Source of the DNA: Drechmeria coniospora
Lineage: Eukaryota > Ascomycota > Sordariomycetes > Hypocreales > Ophiocordycipitaceae
Assembly: GCF_001625195.1 (NCBI RefSeq)
Contig: NC_054391.1
Span: 2,303,626 to 2,357,109 of the forward strand
Direction of reading: 5' to 3'
Length of the DNA: 53,484 nucleotides
A program made the position numbers and the translations under genes. Positions 32,493-42,360 of this stretch are shown in pieces. Below the pieces are notes generated by a model. That model did no database searches. It saw only the letters and a program-made list of their open reading frames with translations, and was not told where the DNA came from. Each line of letters begins with the position of its first letter. The stretch's first letter is position 1.

Positions 32493-33518
32493 TGGTCCTC
32501 CCTTTCCTACACTCTTAGATAGTTAGGTACAACACACACACAAGACGTACGCTGAACACACGCACGCGCGCAAGCAAGCACAAGAAACACAACAGTCTTT
32601 CTTTTCTGAATTGTCCCTTGGCACTACTATTTGACTTGTTCAAATCTGTATTCCCTGCCCAGTTACTAACTGGTGCACTTCCTGCTGTTACTAACAGCAT
32701 CGATTGATATCCATTTTGGATAGTCCGTGCAACTGAACTTCCACTGCGCACCCTTCCTATTTTACCCCTTTATTCCAAGAGGTATTTCCCCTTTTCATTT
32801 TAAGAGTTACTTATATTACAATTAATACTCCCTGCTTATACTACTTCGGGATAGCTATTCGAAGGGCCTACGAGTATTAATTATATAGATTTACAACCCA
32901 ATAAATACCTATCTATCGCTAAAACAATAGTACTTAAAGGGCCAGGCAGCCCAACGTTACAATCTCTACGATTCCTACCACAATCTTATACTTAAAGGGT
33001 ACAAAGGAATACTTAAGGCGTTTAATTTAGAATTTAACAGCTGCCTTACCCGACTTTAACTTACTGGAGTAAGTATTAACCCTTTGGATTAGGCAAATCG
33101 ATACCTTATAACTATTAGTCCTGTTTTCTTACAATAGGCTGCAATATAACGCAATAATCTCTAAACTAATACTGTCTTAGGGATTAATATAGTATCCCTT
33201 AACCTATAATACCTTTAGACTAACTTACTAGAAGAATATTAAAATCCTAATAGTCCTAGTTTCCAAGCATTTAGTTATAGGATAACTCAACTACCTAAAA
33301 CACCAGACAATAGGTCTACTAGACCTAGTCGACCCAACCGACCCAACCGACCCAATCGACCTAACCAACCCAATTAACCTAATTCACCCAATCGACCCAA
33401 CCGACCCAAACAATACAATTAAACCAAAAGCTATACACTAGACAAGGGTACTACTAGTTTTCTAACTAGTAACTACAGCCTATTAACTAGCTGTATAGGG
33501 TTACCTAATTCCTGTTAG

Positions 33519-33932
33519 GAATTAGATACCGACTCTAATTCCGAACAAGAATTAGTACTATTACCCGATTTAGGGAATATTGGTATAATATATCGTATTA
33601 ATAATAACAATACGTACCGAATGGGCCTACTTTACGATACTGGCTCAACCTATTATTTAGTTAACAACTGGCTTAAGTTTATAACTTTCCGACCTATTGC
33701 AAAATCCCAAGCAAAACCAATTACAATAGGAGGTAGTCCAATTTATCCCAAAGGTATTAGCTGTACTGAATTTACTATACTAATTTGCACTAATCTATCT
33801 GTTTACGGTACTCTTGTTTTACAAGAAGTACTATATATTCCGAAATTAGAGGTTAGTATTATTAGTAGAATTTGCTACTATGCGTCTAGAGGAATACTTA
33901 TTAAGGAATATCTATATAACTCAAATCGATAG
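33519..33932 (+). pseudogene. Copia protease region
   Basis: An uninterrupted stretch of 138 codons with the aspartic-protease active site YDTGSTYYLVNNW (about 33633-33671), then KPITIGGSPIYPKG and the VLYIPKLEVSIIS block that ends Copia proteases. It would cut the Gag-Pol polyprotein. It survives RIP because few of its codons become stops. Confidence 0.8.
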
Positions 33933-34599
33933 TTATACGGACTCCTTAACTTTTAGAAATACAGCTTCTTCCTATAACAGTAAGGTTAACAAACGCCCTA
34001 TCTAACGAAATTAAATACTTCCTACTCTAGCTACTACAGTAGCTACGGAATTATAGTCGAAATTCCCTCCCAACCCCCCCCCTGGGCTACCGAAGCAGAG
34101 GATTAGTCGGTACCTTTATCGGTACCTCGGTCGGCACCTTCCCTAGTGCTTTGGTCGGTACCTTCTATAGTGCCTCGGTCGGTACCCAGATCGGTACCTA
34201 GCCCAACTATCAGTTCGGCTACACCAAGGGACCTTACTAAGGCTACCCTATTTAAAGACCCTATAGAAGACCCAATCCCTATAGAGGTAACAGACTAACT
34301 AGTAGTCCTAACTACTAGTCTTAGGGAACAAGTTCTTCTAACTACTTATTCGGAATCCAATAACCAGTCTTACCAAAGACTATTGCAATAAGCGGGCATT
34401 TAGTACATTCGACTAGGATATATTAGTCTCCTACTCTTAAAAAAGACTAGTAGTATCACTACTAGGTTGCCTGACTTTTTAACTATTTAGGCTACCAATT
34501 TCCAATACCTTACCTGTATTCAGGCCAAATCTACTAGACGCTAGTCTAGGGATCCCATTAACGATCCAGACTACGTTCTTAATTTAATTGCAGGTAATA

Positions 34600-35430
34600 T
34601 ATTTAGGATTCGACCAGTATCCTATAATCGTAAGTCTATAGGTCTTATACTAATTAATTAAAAATCCCGCTTCCATTAGGTATTAATCTTACCCAATAAG
34701 AAGGGATTAACTATTCTCTAGGCTATTCGGAATCTCTTTAAAAGCCTTAAACAATAGTATAACTATTACCCAAAACAGTTATTTTTCAACAAGGGTATAG
34801 AAATCAATACATTACTCTAGACTTAGTTAAGTAAGAAAGGAATTCTATTTAATATATCTTACCCGTATACGCCCGAACAGAACGGACTTACCGAACGGTC
34901 TATACAAGTTATCCTAGACCGACTACGTACAATAATAATCTGGGCAGGCCTTTTACTTTTCCTTTAGTCTGCTGTTCTTCCTGCTATAGTTAATCTTATT
35001 AACTATACTGCAATTTCGAATTAGTATTTAAGTCCCTACCAATTACTAAAGCAGGAATTATAGGGACTAAAAATACTACTAAATCTTACGGCCTATAAGG
35101 CTATTGGTATATATTGCGAAGTCCTAATTCCTTATTAGAAACGGATTTAAAGTACCAAACTAGTATCCCGAATAGAACCAGCAAGGCTACTAGCTACGCT
35201 AGGTTCAAAAACATACCTTATGTATATACCTTCTAGGAGGTCGGTTATAAAAACTACCTTCCTAAAAATCCTAGAAGGTATTGGCCCTATCTCCCAAGGG
35301 CTTCCCCGACTACTAAGTCCTAGTATTAAAGGACTAAAGTTAGAGGGGGAAATTAAGATAGTAGATTTAACTACTACTATCTCGCAAAGTAACTCTAGTC
35401 CCCTAATACCTAGGGAGACAGAGGGGGCTA
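34600..35430 (+). pseudogene. Copia integrase relic
   Basis: The third catalytic block YTPEQNGLTERSIQVI lies at 34866-34913. Upstream parts around 34650-34850 are broken by TAG. Downstream to 35430 is the integrase C-terminal extension. Confidence 0.75.
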
Positions 35431-35795
35431 CTGGTCCTACTAGGACCAGTAGACCTACTAGTCCTACTAGGACTAGTAGGTTGCAACTGGCCAACGGACC
35501 GACTAGTCCTACTAGGACTAGTAGGTTGCAACTAGCCAACGGACCGACTAGTCCTACTAGGACTAGTAGGTTGTAACTGGCCAACGGACCAACTAGTCCT
35601 ACTAGGACTAGTAGGTTGCAACTGGCCAACGGACCGACTAGTCCTACTAGGACTAGTAGGTTGCAACTGGCCAACGGACCGACTAGTCCTACTAAGACTA
35701 GTAGGTTGCAACTGGCCAACGGACCGACTAGTTCTACTAGGACTAGTAGGTTGCAAGGGGCTAACGGACCGACTAGTCCTACTAGGACTAGTACT
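35431..35795 (+). repeat. 45-bp tandem repeat in Copia pol linker
   Basis: Seven units start at 35481, 35526, 35571, 35616, 35661, 35706 and 35751; a degenerate lead-in starts at 35431. In the pol frame each unit encodes LQLANGPTSPTRTSR. Each carries a near-perfect 21-nt palindrome (10-bp arms ACTAGTCCTA/TAGGACTAGT, 1-nt centre). Units differ by single transitions. Confidence 0.92.
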
Positions 35796-36049
35796 ACAGA
35801 GGGGGTCCTAGCCCAACCAACAGAGGATCTACTAGATACCTCTCTTCCAGATAAACCTGAATTAAAAGACAATTCTAATTTAGTGGATTTCAACCTAGCA
35901 TATTGGATTAAGAACCTATGCTACTAAGCTAAGGCAAAGCAACTACTAGTTAGTAGTAAGCCTACTAGCTAGAAGCAGGTACTTAAATTAGACAATAAAG
36001 ACTAGTAGATAAGTACTATATTCTCTGAATTTCAGTAACTTATCCTAGT

Positions 36050-37576
36050 AGGGGTATTTTATTTTATCCTACTTTAAGAAATACTAACTAGTAAACGACT
36101 CCTTAAAAGCCGTCTTATCCTACGAGTCAAAAAGGACTAGCAAAACAATCCCATTAAATTCAAGGTACGTTTAGTAGCCAAAGGATTTATATAGATCGAA
36201 GGTCTTAACTACCTAAAGACCTTTGCAGCTATAAGTATTCCTCCTACCTAAAGGATACTACTAGCTCTTACTGCCTAGAATAATTAGTATATTAAATAAA
36301 TCGACTTTATTAGTACTTTCCTTAACAGTAAGCTACCTAAAGTCAATTTCCTTAAAATACCTAATGGACTGGAAGCATTTATTAGTCTCAACAAGACTAA
36401 TAATATAGGTAAGTAACTAGCTAAGCTAGGCTATAACCTAGTAGTTAAACAAGGTATTCTTTTAAAGAAAGCACTCTATAGTCTTAAACAAGGACCTAGA
36501 GAGTAGTAAGATATACTTTCCAAACTGCTCTAACAATATAGATATTGCCCTCTTATATCCGATCCAGCTATCTACTATAATAGTACTGCTAGTACCTATA
36601 TAGTTAGCTATATTAACGACTGTTTGCTTATTGGGCCGAACCTTATGTATATTAATAAGTTAAAACAAAAACTATATAAGGTTTACCCAATTAAAGATCG
36701 CAGGTAGGCTGTATTCTTCTTAGGTATATAGATTAGCCGAACGACTAAGGGTATTACCCTTAGTTAAAAGGGGTATATTAAAGAAGTACTATTGCAATTT
36801 AGGCTAAAGGGGGCTAAGGCGGTAGCAATACCGTTACAGCTAGGTATACTTAAATAAGCTATAATAATACCTCTTCCTCCCTTACCTACAACCGACCAAT
36901 TAGTATACCAATAGATAGTTAGGACCCTAATATACCTAATGCTATTAACCCGACGAGATATAGCCTTTGCAATCCAATAGCTATCTCGATATATGCATTA
37001 GGCTACTAGTCTCTAACTATTAACCGGTAAGAACCTTCTTTAATATCTAAAAGGAACTATAGACCTAGCTGTTTGCTATTAGTCTAAGTCCCTAGTACCT
37101 GGCCTGTTTGGATTTTCAGATAGCGACTTTGCAAGTAACTTAGATTCCTCTAAGTCTACCTATAGGTACCTCTTTACCTTAGTAGGTAGACCAATCTACT
37201 AGAAGTTAAAAAGGGTAAGTACAATTACTCTTTTAACTATAGAGGTAGAATCCAATACCCTACTGGAAGTAATTCGGGAACTTAAATAGCTGGATAGTCT
37301 GTTTACAGAAATAGGTAAAAGTCTTTAAAAACCCATTCTACTTCTGTACAATAACAATAGATCTATCTCTAATACTAACAACCCAAATTAGCACTCTTGC
37401 ACTAAGCACACCTTACTGAAGTTTCGGTACATTCGGTAAGAAGCAATAAGTAGCTTAGCTAAAATTAGCTATCTTAATACTAAGTTAATACCTACCAATA
37501 GTCTTACTAAGGCCCTTACTGCTAATCTCTTCCAACAATACCTTAGCCTACTAGGTCTTTAAAGGATTCCTATTTA
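36050..37576 (+). pseudogene. Copia reverse transcriptase and RNase H relic
   Basis: DFISTFLNSKLPK near 36302, ALYSLKQGPRE near 36471-36503 and YINDCLLIGPN near 36610-36642 (the catalytic DD pair is ND). RNase H from about 36890 is the damaged copy of the protein at 2-733, ending at the same TAG. Many TAG/TAA replace CAG, CAA and TGG. Confidence 0.85.
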
Positions 37577-37594
37577 GTAGTACCCTTACTAGCT

Positions 37595-37606
37595 AAATAG
37601 AGGGGG
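37595..37606 (+). other. Copia polypurine tract
   Basis: AAATAGAGGGGG directly before the 3' LTR. Confidence 0.8.
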
Positions 37607-38521
37607 TATTAAAATTACTGGTATTTATATTAGTAAGACTACCCAAATAGGATACTATCCTATGTATTACTATTTGCAATACCGGGCAGCAGTACTACTA
37701 CTTGCCTATATACTACTACTATACTATACGTATAGGTAGTATATTAAGTTAACGAATTGCACTTACTATGCAAATTCTCCTCGCTCCGACTTAGTACAAT
37801 TAATAGTAGTACTACTACCTAGCCAATTTACTACTATCGCACGTTACGTACAAAGTAGTACTTAGTCGACCAAGTAAGATCATTAATCGGGCTATTAATT
37901 AACGCGCTTCCAACTACTACTAGTAGTTACCCGCTAATAGTACTACTATTACGCGGGAGGACCTACCTAACTATAACTAGCAGTTGCTTACCAGTAGTAC
38001 TACTACTAGCCCGCTCGACTACTGCAGTACTACTACTATACTGTTATAACCGAACCCTAATACTAATCAACCCTACTAGTTACAACTAACTTGCAGTATA
38101 ACTTAACTAGAGTATTTAGAGCTGCATTAAATATAAGCAGATTGTTCGGAAATACATTGTATAGAATCAGACAGAATTCCAATACGTATATATTGTACTA
38201 ATTAAGGTACTACCTCTTAGGTATAAAATAGTCCTCCCTTTCCTATACTCTTAGATAGTTAGGTACACATAATATACATGCGCATGCAAGCAAAGTACAA
38301 GAAATATAATAGTCTTTCTTTTCTAAATCGTCCCTTAGTACTACTATTTAACTTATTTAAATCTATATTCTCTGCCCAGTTACTAACTAGTACACTTCCT
38401 GCTATTACTAACAGCCTCAATTAATATCCATTTTGGATAGTCCGTACAACTAAACTTCTACTGCGCACCCTTCCTATTTTACCTCTTTATTCTAAGAGGT
38501 AATTCCCCTTTCATTTTAAGA
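37607..38521 (+). mobile_element. 3' LTR (LTR1) of the Copia element
   Basis: 915 bp; starts TATTAAAATT (TG changed to TA) and ends TTTTAAGA. Followed by the AATAC duplication. Confidence 0.92.
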
Positions 38522-38526
38522 AATAC

Positions 38527-39027
38527 CTTTAGTACCTTTAGTACCTTCTAGTACTTTTAGTACCTTTTATTACCCCTAGTACCCTTTAGTACCTTTATAT
38601 AGTCTTTATTACCTTTAATACCTCTAGTACCTTTAGTACCTTTATTACCCTTAGTAGTTTCTATTACCCCCTAGTACCCTTTAGTATACTTTATAGCCTT
38701 TACTATCTCTAATACTTTTAGTACCTTTAGTACCTTTTAGTATCCCTAGTGCCTTCTATTAACCCTAGTAGTCTCTATTACCCTAGTACCTTTTAGTACC
38801 TTTTAGTACCCCTAGTACCCTCTATTACTTCTATTACTCCTAGTAGTCTTTATTACCCCCTAGTACCTTTTAGTATACTTTATAGCCTTTATTATCTCTA
38901 ATACCTTTAGTACCTTTAGTACCTTTTAGTACCCCTAGCGCCCTTTATTAACTCTAGTAGTCTCTATTACCTATAGTACCCTATAGCCTCTATTACTTTT
39001 AATACTTCTAGTACCTTTAGTACCTTT
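38527..39027 (+). repeat. AGTACC-type degenerate satellite, middle part
   Basis: Dense CTTTAGTACC, CTATTACCCC and AGTAGTCTCTATTACC words. A longer period of roughly 190-200 bp is marked by AGTATACTTTATAGCCTTTA at about 38682 and 38873. Non-coding. Confidence 0.8.
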
Positions 39028-39770
39028 TCTTTACAATTGATACGCAAGAGGAGGGGATAGTGGAAGTGTATCGCACGGACTAGTAAATCAATTATACTGT
39101 TAGTAATAGCAATAAGGGAAGTGCCAGTTAGTAACTGGGTAAGAGTGCACAATTGGTAGTACCAAATTATACAAACGAATGCGATTATTTCTTCTAGCTA
39201 CAGTACAGGAAAAGAGCGGCTATTTATATCTACAGAACAATCCCCAATAACGGCTTTATCGGAGATTCCATTATGGATCAAAGGCGCTATCGTACTATGG
39301 CTTAAATGGCTGAAACCATTATACAGTTGGATAACTGTTTCAGTCACTCGTTAGTTAACTGCTTCCGTTATAAGGTTGGATGGATTGTTTCAGTCATTAG
39401 CTTGGCTGATTCCATCACATAATGAATGGGTGGTCCGGCCCAAGTTAGTATTGTGGGCTGGCAAGCGCTAGTAGCGATTGGGAGAGCAGCAATTGTCGTT
39501 CCGATCAATTGGCTCCAGTAGTCGACTGGCTACCACATGTGTGGGTCACATTGCAGTAGTGAGTTGGTCGGTAGTAGTACTGCCGTACGTCGCTCCGAGT
39601 CATAGTTCGGAGAAGTAGTATGTTGTATACTATTAGTCAACTCAATATGCTTACTAATACTCGCAGTATAGTATAGCATCCGTACTAGTAGTACTAGTAC
39701 TAATACTAATACTAATAGGATAGTATCCTATTTAGGTAGTCTTACTAGTATAAATACCAGTATTTTAACA
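39028..39770 (-). mobile_element. Solo LTR-A (minus) in the satellite
   Basis: 743 bp; TGTTAAAATACTGG start at 39770 and TTGTAAAGA end at 39028. TSD CCTTT at 39023-39027 and 39771-39775. Keeps much CA/TG. It shares its 3' third with the LTR at 762-1381. Confidence 0.85.
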
Positions 39771-39775
39771 CCTTT

Positions 39776-40010
39776 TAGTACCCTTAGTACTCTTTATTAC
39801 CTCTAGTACCCTTTAGTACCTTTATATAGCCTTTATTACCTCTAATACCTCTAGTACCTCTAGTACCTCTATTACCCCTAGTAGTCTCTATTACCCCTAG
39901 TACCCTTTAGTATACTCTAGGGCCTTTATAATGCCCTTTAGTAACCTTTAGTACCCTTTAGTACCCTTTAGTATACCCTACTTAGTTCCTTTAGCGCCCT
40001 TTAGTTAATT
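39776..40010 (+). repeat. AGTACC-type degenerate satellite, right part
   Basis: Continues the pattern left of the solo LTR and fades into AT-rich sequence at about 40010. Confidence 0.75.
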
Positions 40011-40374
40011 AAACTAATACCCTTATATACCTACTAACTCTATTAGTAGCCTAGCTATACTAAATGCAGCTTGTTAGCTACTTTTTATTTTCCGTAAAAT
40101 TTATTTATATAGTAAAACGAATAAATCGACTTATAGCTACTAAACGCCTACCCTTAACCTACCCTATACCTACCCTATACCCCTAATTGTCTACCTACCC
40201 TATACCCTAAATTCTAACCTACCCTATACCTAAATTCTAACCTACCCTATACCTACCTTATACCTCCTACCGCTTAACCTACCTATACCTACCTTTTTCC
40301 CTAATGTCTAACCTACCTACCTACCCTATACCCCCTTTACCTTCGACCTTCCTGTACCTAAAGGAGGGGGGTAT
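40011..40374. repeat. AT-rich sequence with CCTACCCTATACC repeats and a polypurine tract
   Basis: From about 40143 to 40335 the words AACCTACCCTATACC recur irregularly. AAGGAGGGGGG at 40361-40371 stands before LTR4, suggesting that the LTR4 here is the 3' LTR of an element whose body was lost. No gene. Confidence 0.55.
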
Positions 40375-40564
40375 TATAATAATATTATATATTGTACTTT
40401 CTTCCTAGCCTACCCTATACCCTCTATTATATAATATATAGACTGTTTAGGTATATAGGCCGTTCCTTACTGCCCTTACTGTTTTTTATTTTTTTCTTCC
40501 TCCTTAGTTCGAAAATTCTATAGTATTTATATATACTGCCTTCCTACTAGTTAGCTTTATAATA
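40375..40564 (+). mobile_element. LTR4 copy
   Basis: 190 bp, parallel to 9858-10046. The flanks show no matching 5-bp repeat, in keeping with a 3' LTR rather than a solo LTR. Confidence 0.75.
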
Positions 40565-40640
40565 CTTCTACCTATTATACCGATTATTCTAATATCTCCT
40601 ATAGTTTAGTAAAGTATTTAAGGTTCTTATAGTCTGTTAG
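40565..40640 (-). pseudogene. Fragment of a Gypsy RNase H region
   Basis: ATATCTCCTATAGTTTAGTAAAGTATTTAAGGTTCTTATAG-like sequence is the reverse of the RNase H stretch at 11535-11585 and resembles 51955-52000. It is the landing site of the LTR2 element. Confidence 0.5.
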
Positions 40641-40841
40641 TATTATAGAATTACTAGTACTATTAATATCTAGTAGTTGGAAATAGTTATTAAGAAATTT
40701 ACGGAATACTAACTTAAGGTACTAGGTATTAGAGTACTTATACTCTAATACCTACTTAGTTATAGGATATAAGTTACGTATAGTAGTATGTAACTCTATC
40801 TTAGAATATAGCTCTATTAGGTAAAGCCTAATATTATAATA
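40641..40841 (-). mobile_element. 3' LTR (LTR2) of the minus-strand chromovirus
   Basis: TATTATAGAATTACTAG ... GCCTAATATTATAATA, 201 bp as in the other LTR2 copies. Confidence 0.9.
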
Positions 40842-40970
40842 TATCCCCCTCCTTTCCTAATTCCTTTAGTAGTTATTAATTAACCTAATAACTTTTTTTT
40901 TTTTTTTTTTTTACCTCTATCCTATTTATAGGTAGTTACTAGGTATATATATTAATGCTTTTATAGCTAA

Positions 40971-41190
40971 TGTAACGCGTGGATTGGTTAACAATAGTTA
41001 GGTAAGTAAGTAAGCCTTCTTTTAGAAATTGAGTAGTATTTAAGACTAAAGCTTAGCCCTTTTTGAGTTTTTGGGCTTACGTTCCTTTTGTAGCCGGGGC
41101 GTACCCTAGGCTGCCCTACCTTCCTGTCTACCTAAGCTTTACTTATGCACCCCTATCTACCTGGGCTTTACTTATGCGCCTAGCCTTATA
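40971..41190 (-). mobile_element. 3' LTR of the 7.6-kb Gypsy element
   Basis: TGTAACGCGTGGATTGG ... GCGCCTAGCCTTATA; differs from the right LTR almost only by transitions. Confidence 0.92.
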
Positions 41191-41388
41191 ATTATCCCCC
41201 CTCCTATAGGGACCGTTTTGGTATTGTCTTAGAGACTCTCCGGCTAGTGTTATTTAATCTAACTTAGGTAGACTTACTCTGTACTTATTGTAATATTCCT
41301 ACTGTTAGTTTGGTTATCCTTTGCCTTCGGCTTGTTAATCTTATTGTATTCCTATTAACTTCCTTCCTCTTTTCTTTTTCTTCTTTAA

Positions 41389-42360
41389 GACTACTACTAT
41401 AATAATTCGATAGCTCTTTGGCGGTATTTTAATAATAATAGTAATAGTAATAATAATAATAGTAATAATAATAATAGTAATAACGATATCCTCTTAATGC
41501 TTTGTATAACCCCTTCTTATAAGCGTTCTGCGCTGGGCGGGACCTTAGCTTCTCCTAGGACTAATAGCCCTAGTTACTAGCGTAGGGAGGCCTAGCGTTA
41601 GTCTGTATAGCGGAAGGCTCTTTTGCGACTTTGGAATAGAATCCCCTTAGGTAAGTCCTCCCTTGCGTTCCCTTCTGCTAATAGGGCTAGAGCTAGGGCT
41701 TCCTTGCGTAATAATAATAGTAATATAGGTAGTATTAATAGTATACTAACTCCTTAACGGGTTAATAAAGGTAAGTAGCTTATAGTAGCCTTATGTTCCC
41801 TTTTGCTCCCTTTTTGCTTCTCCCTTAAGTTTATTTAGTTCCCTTTTTCCCTTTTGCTTTCCTTTCCTCCTTCCCTTTTCCCTTTCCCCTTATTTAAGGA
41901 GTTAGTAGGTAAAGTTAGGTTAGTAGCCTTTTGCTTAGGATATAGCCTGCCTATAGGTAGTAGGAGTTCCGCTATAAATAGGGCTAGTATAGTTAAGAGG
42001 GCTAGTCCTAGGGATAATACTAGTAAAGGTTAGGCTCCGCTAGATAATACGGGTAAGGTTAGAGGTATAGGATTAGTCTTTAAGGATGGCCCTCCTATAG
42101 GAGGAGCCGAGGAGCTAGTAACTCCCTGTTAATACCGATCCTACGTTTAGGCGTAACCCTTTCGTAGCGTTACGGTATAGAATTCTTACCTTTAGTGTAT
42201 AGTGTATTTTTGTATTATAATTGCTGCCTATAAGCGGTTCGAGCCGAAGGAGCCCTAGGTTTTTTCGACTAACTATACTTATCTTATAGTTTGGTCCTTT
42301 TACTACTAGTAGTGCAATAAGCGGTATGCTACTTACTCTTAGGTATATAGCTCTTGGCTC
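41389..42360 (+). pseudogene. Antisense open frame between pol and 3' LTR of the 7.6-kb Gypsy
   Basis: A single plus-strand frame, antisense to pol, runs about 324 codons without a TGA. I count about 17 stops, all TAG or TAA. It begins with an Asn/Ser run (NNNSNSNNNNSNNNNSNN, 41419-41485), then MLCITPSYKRSALGG (41497), RKALLRLWNRIPLGKSS, a hydrophobic pyrimidine-rich stretch, VRGIGLVFKDGPPIGGAEEL and AAYKRFEPKEP with VFSTNYTYLIVWSFYY. After about 42360 a protein-like frame continues in another register (VALIAVDCNDLVIVYNYIYC). Not recognised. Same position and direction as the antisense frame at 25179-26273. Confidence 0.4.

Larger units (their letters stand above)
31871..32805 (+). mobile_element. 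Solo LTR1 nested in Copia gag
   Basis: 935 bp, TGTTAAAATTACTGG to TTTTAAGA, with perfect TSD GTTAC at 31866-31870 and 32806-32810. Far less RIP-altered than the LTRs of its host, so it arrived later. Open frames of about 100-145 codons inside it are LTR sequence, not genes. Confidence 0.92.
31463..33480 (+). pseudogene. Copia gag region, broken by RIP and by a solo LTR
   Basis: The start ATGGATTCTACTAAGG (31463) matches the Gag start at 18249. In-frame TAG/TAA appear within 20 codons. Coding sequence is interrupted at 31870, resumes at 32811 (after the TSD), and contains a short repeat of GACCCAACC type (about 33325-33410) that would read as DPT/NPI repeats. Confidence 0.7.
30258..38521 (+). 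mobile_element. Full-length Copia retrotransposon with nested solo LTR
   Basis: Two LTRs of exactly 915 bp (30258-31172, 37607-38521), TSD AATAC at 30253-30257 and 38522-38526, a primer-binding site after the 5' LTR, and AAATAGAGGGGG before the 3' LTR. Order inside: leader, gag (from 31463), protease (33519-33932), integrase (about 34600-35100), a repeat-bearing linker (35431-35795), reverse transcriptase and RNase H (36050-37576). A 935-bp solo LTR of the same family interrupts gag at 31871. RIP damage is moderate to heavy. Confidence 0.93.

Noticed and set aside
35431..35795. CRISPR-like array
   Set aside because: Units are contiguous 45-bp repeats without unique spacers, in a eukaryotic transposon gene.
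35147..35893. 248-codon minus-strand open frame
   Set aside because: It is the reverse reading of the 45-bp Copia repeats (LVLVGLVGPLASCN units). Its length comes from the repeat, and its strand is opposite to pol.
38967..39152. 61-codon minus open frame
   Set aside because: It straddles the boundary of the solo LTR-A and the satellite.
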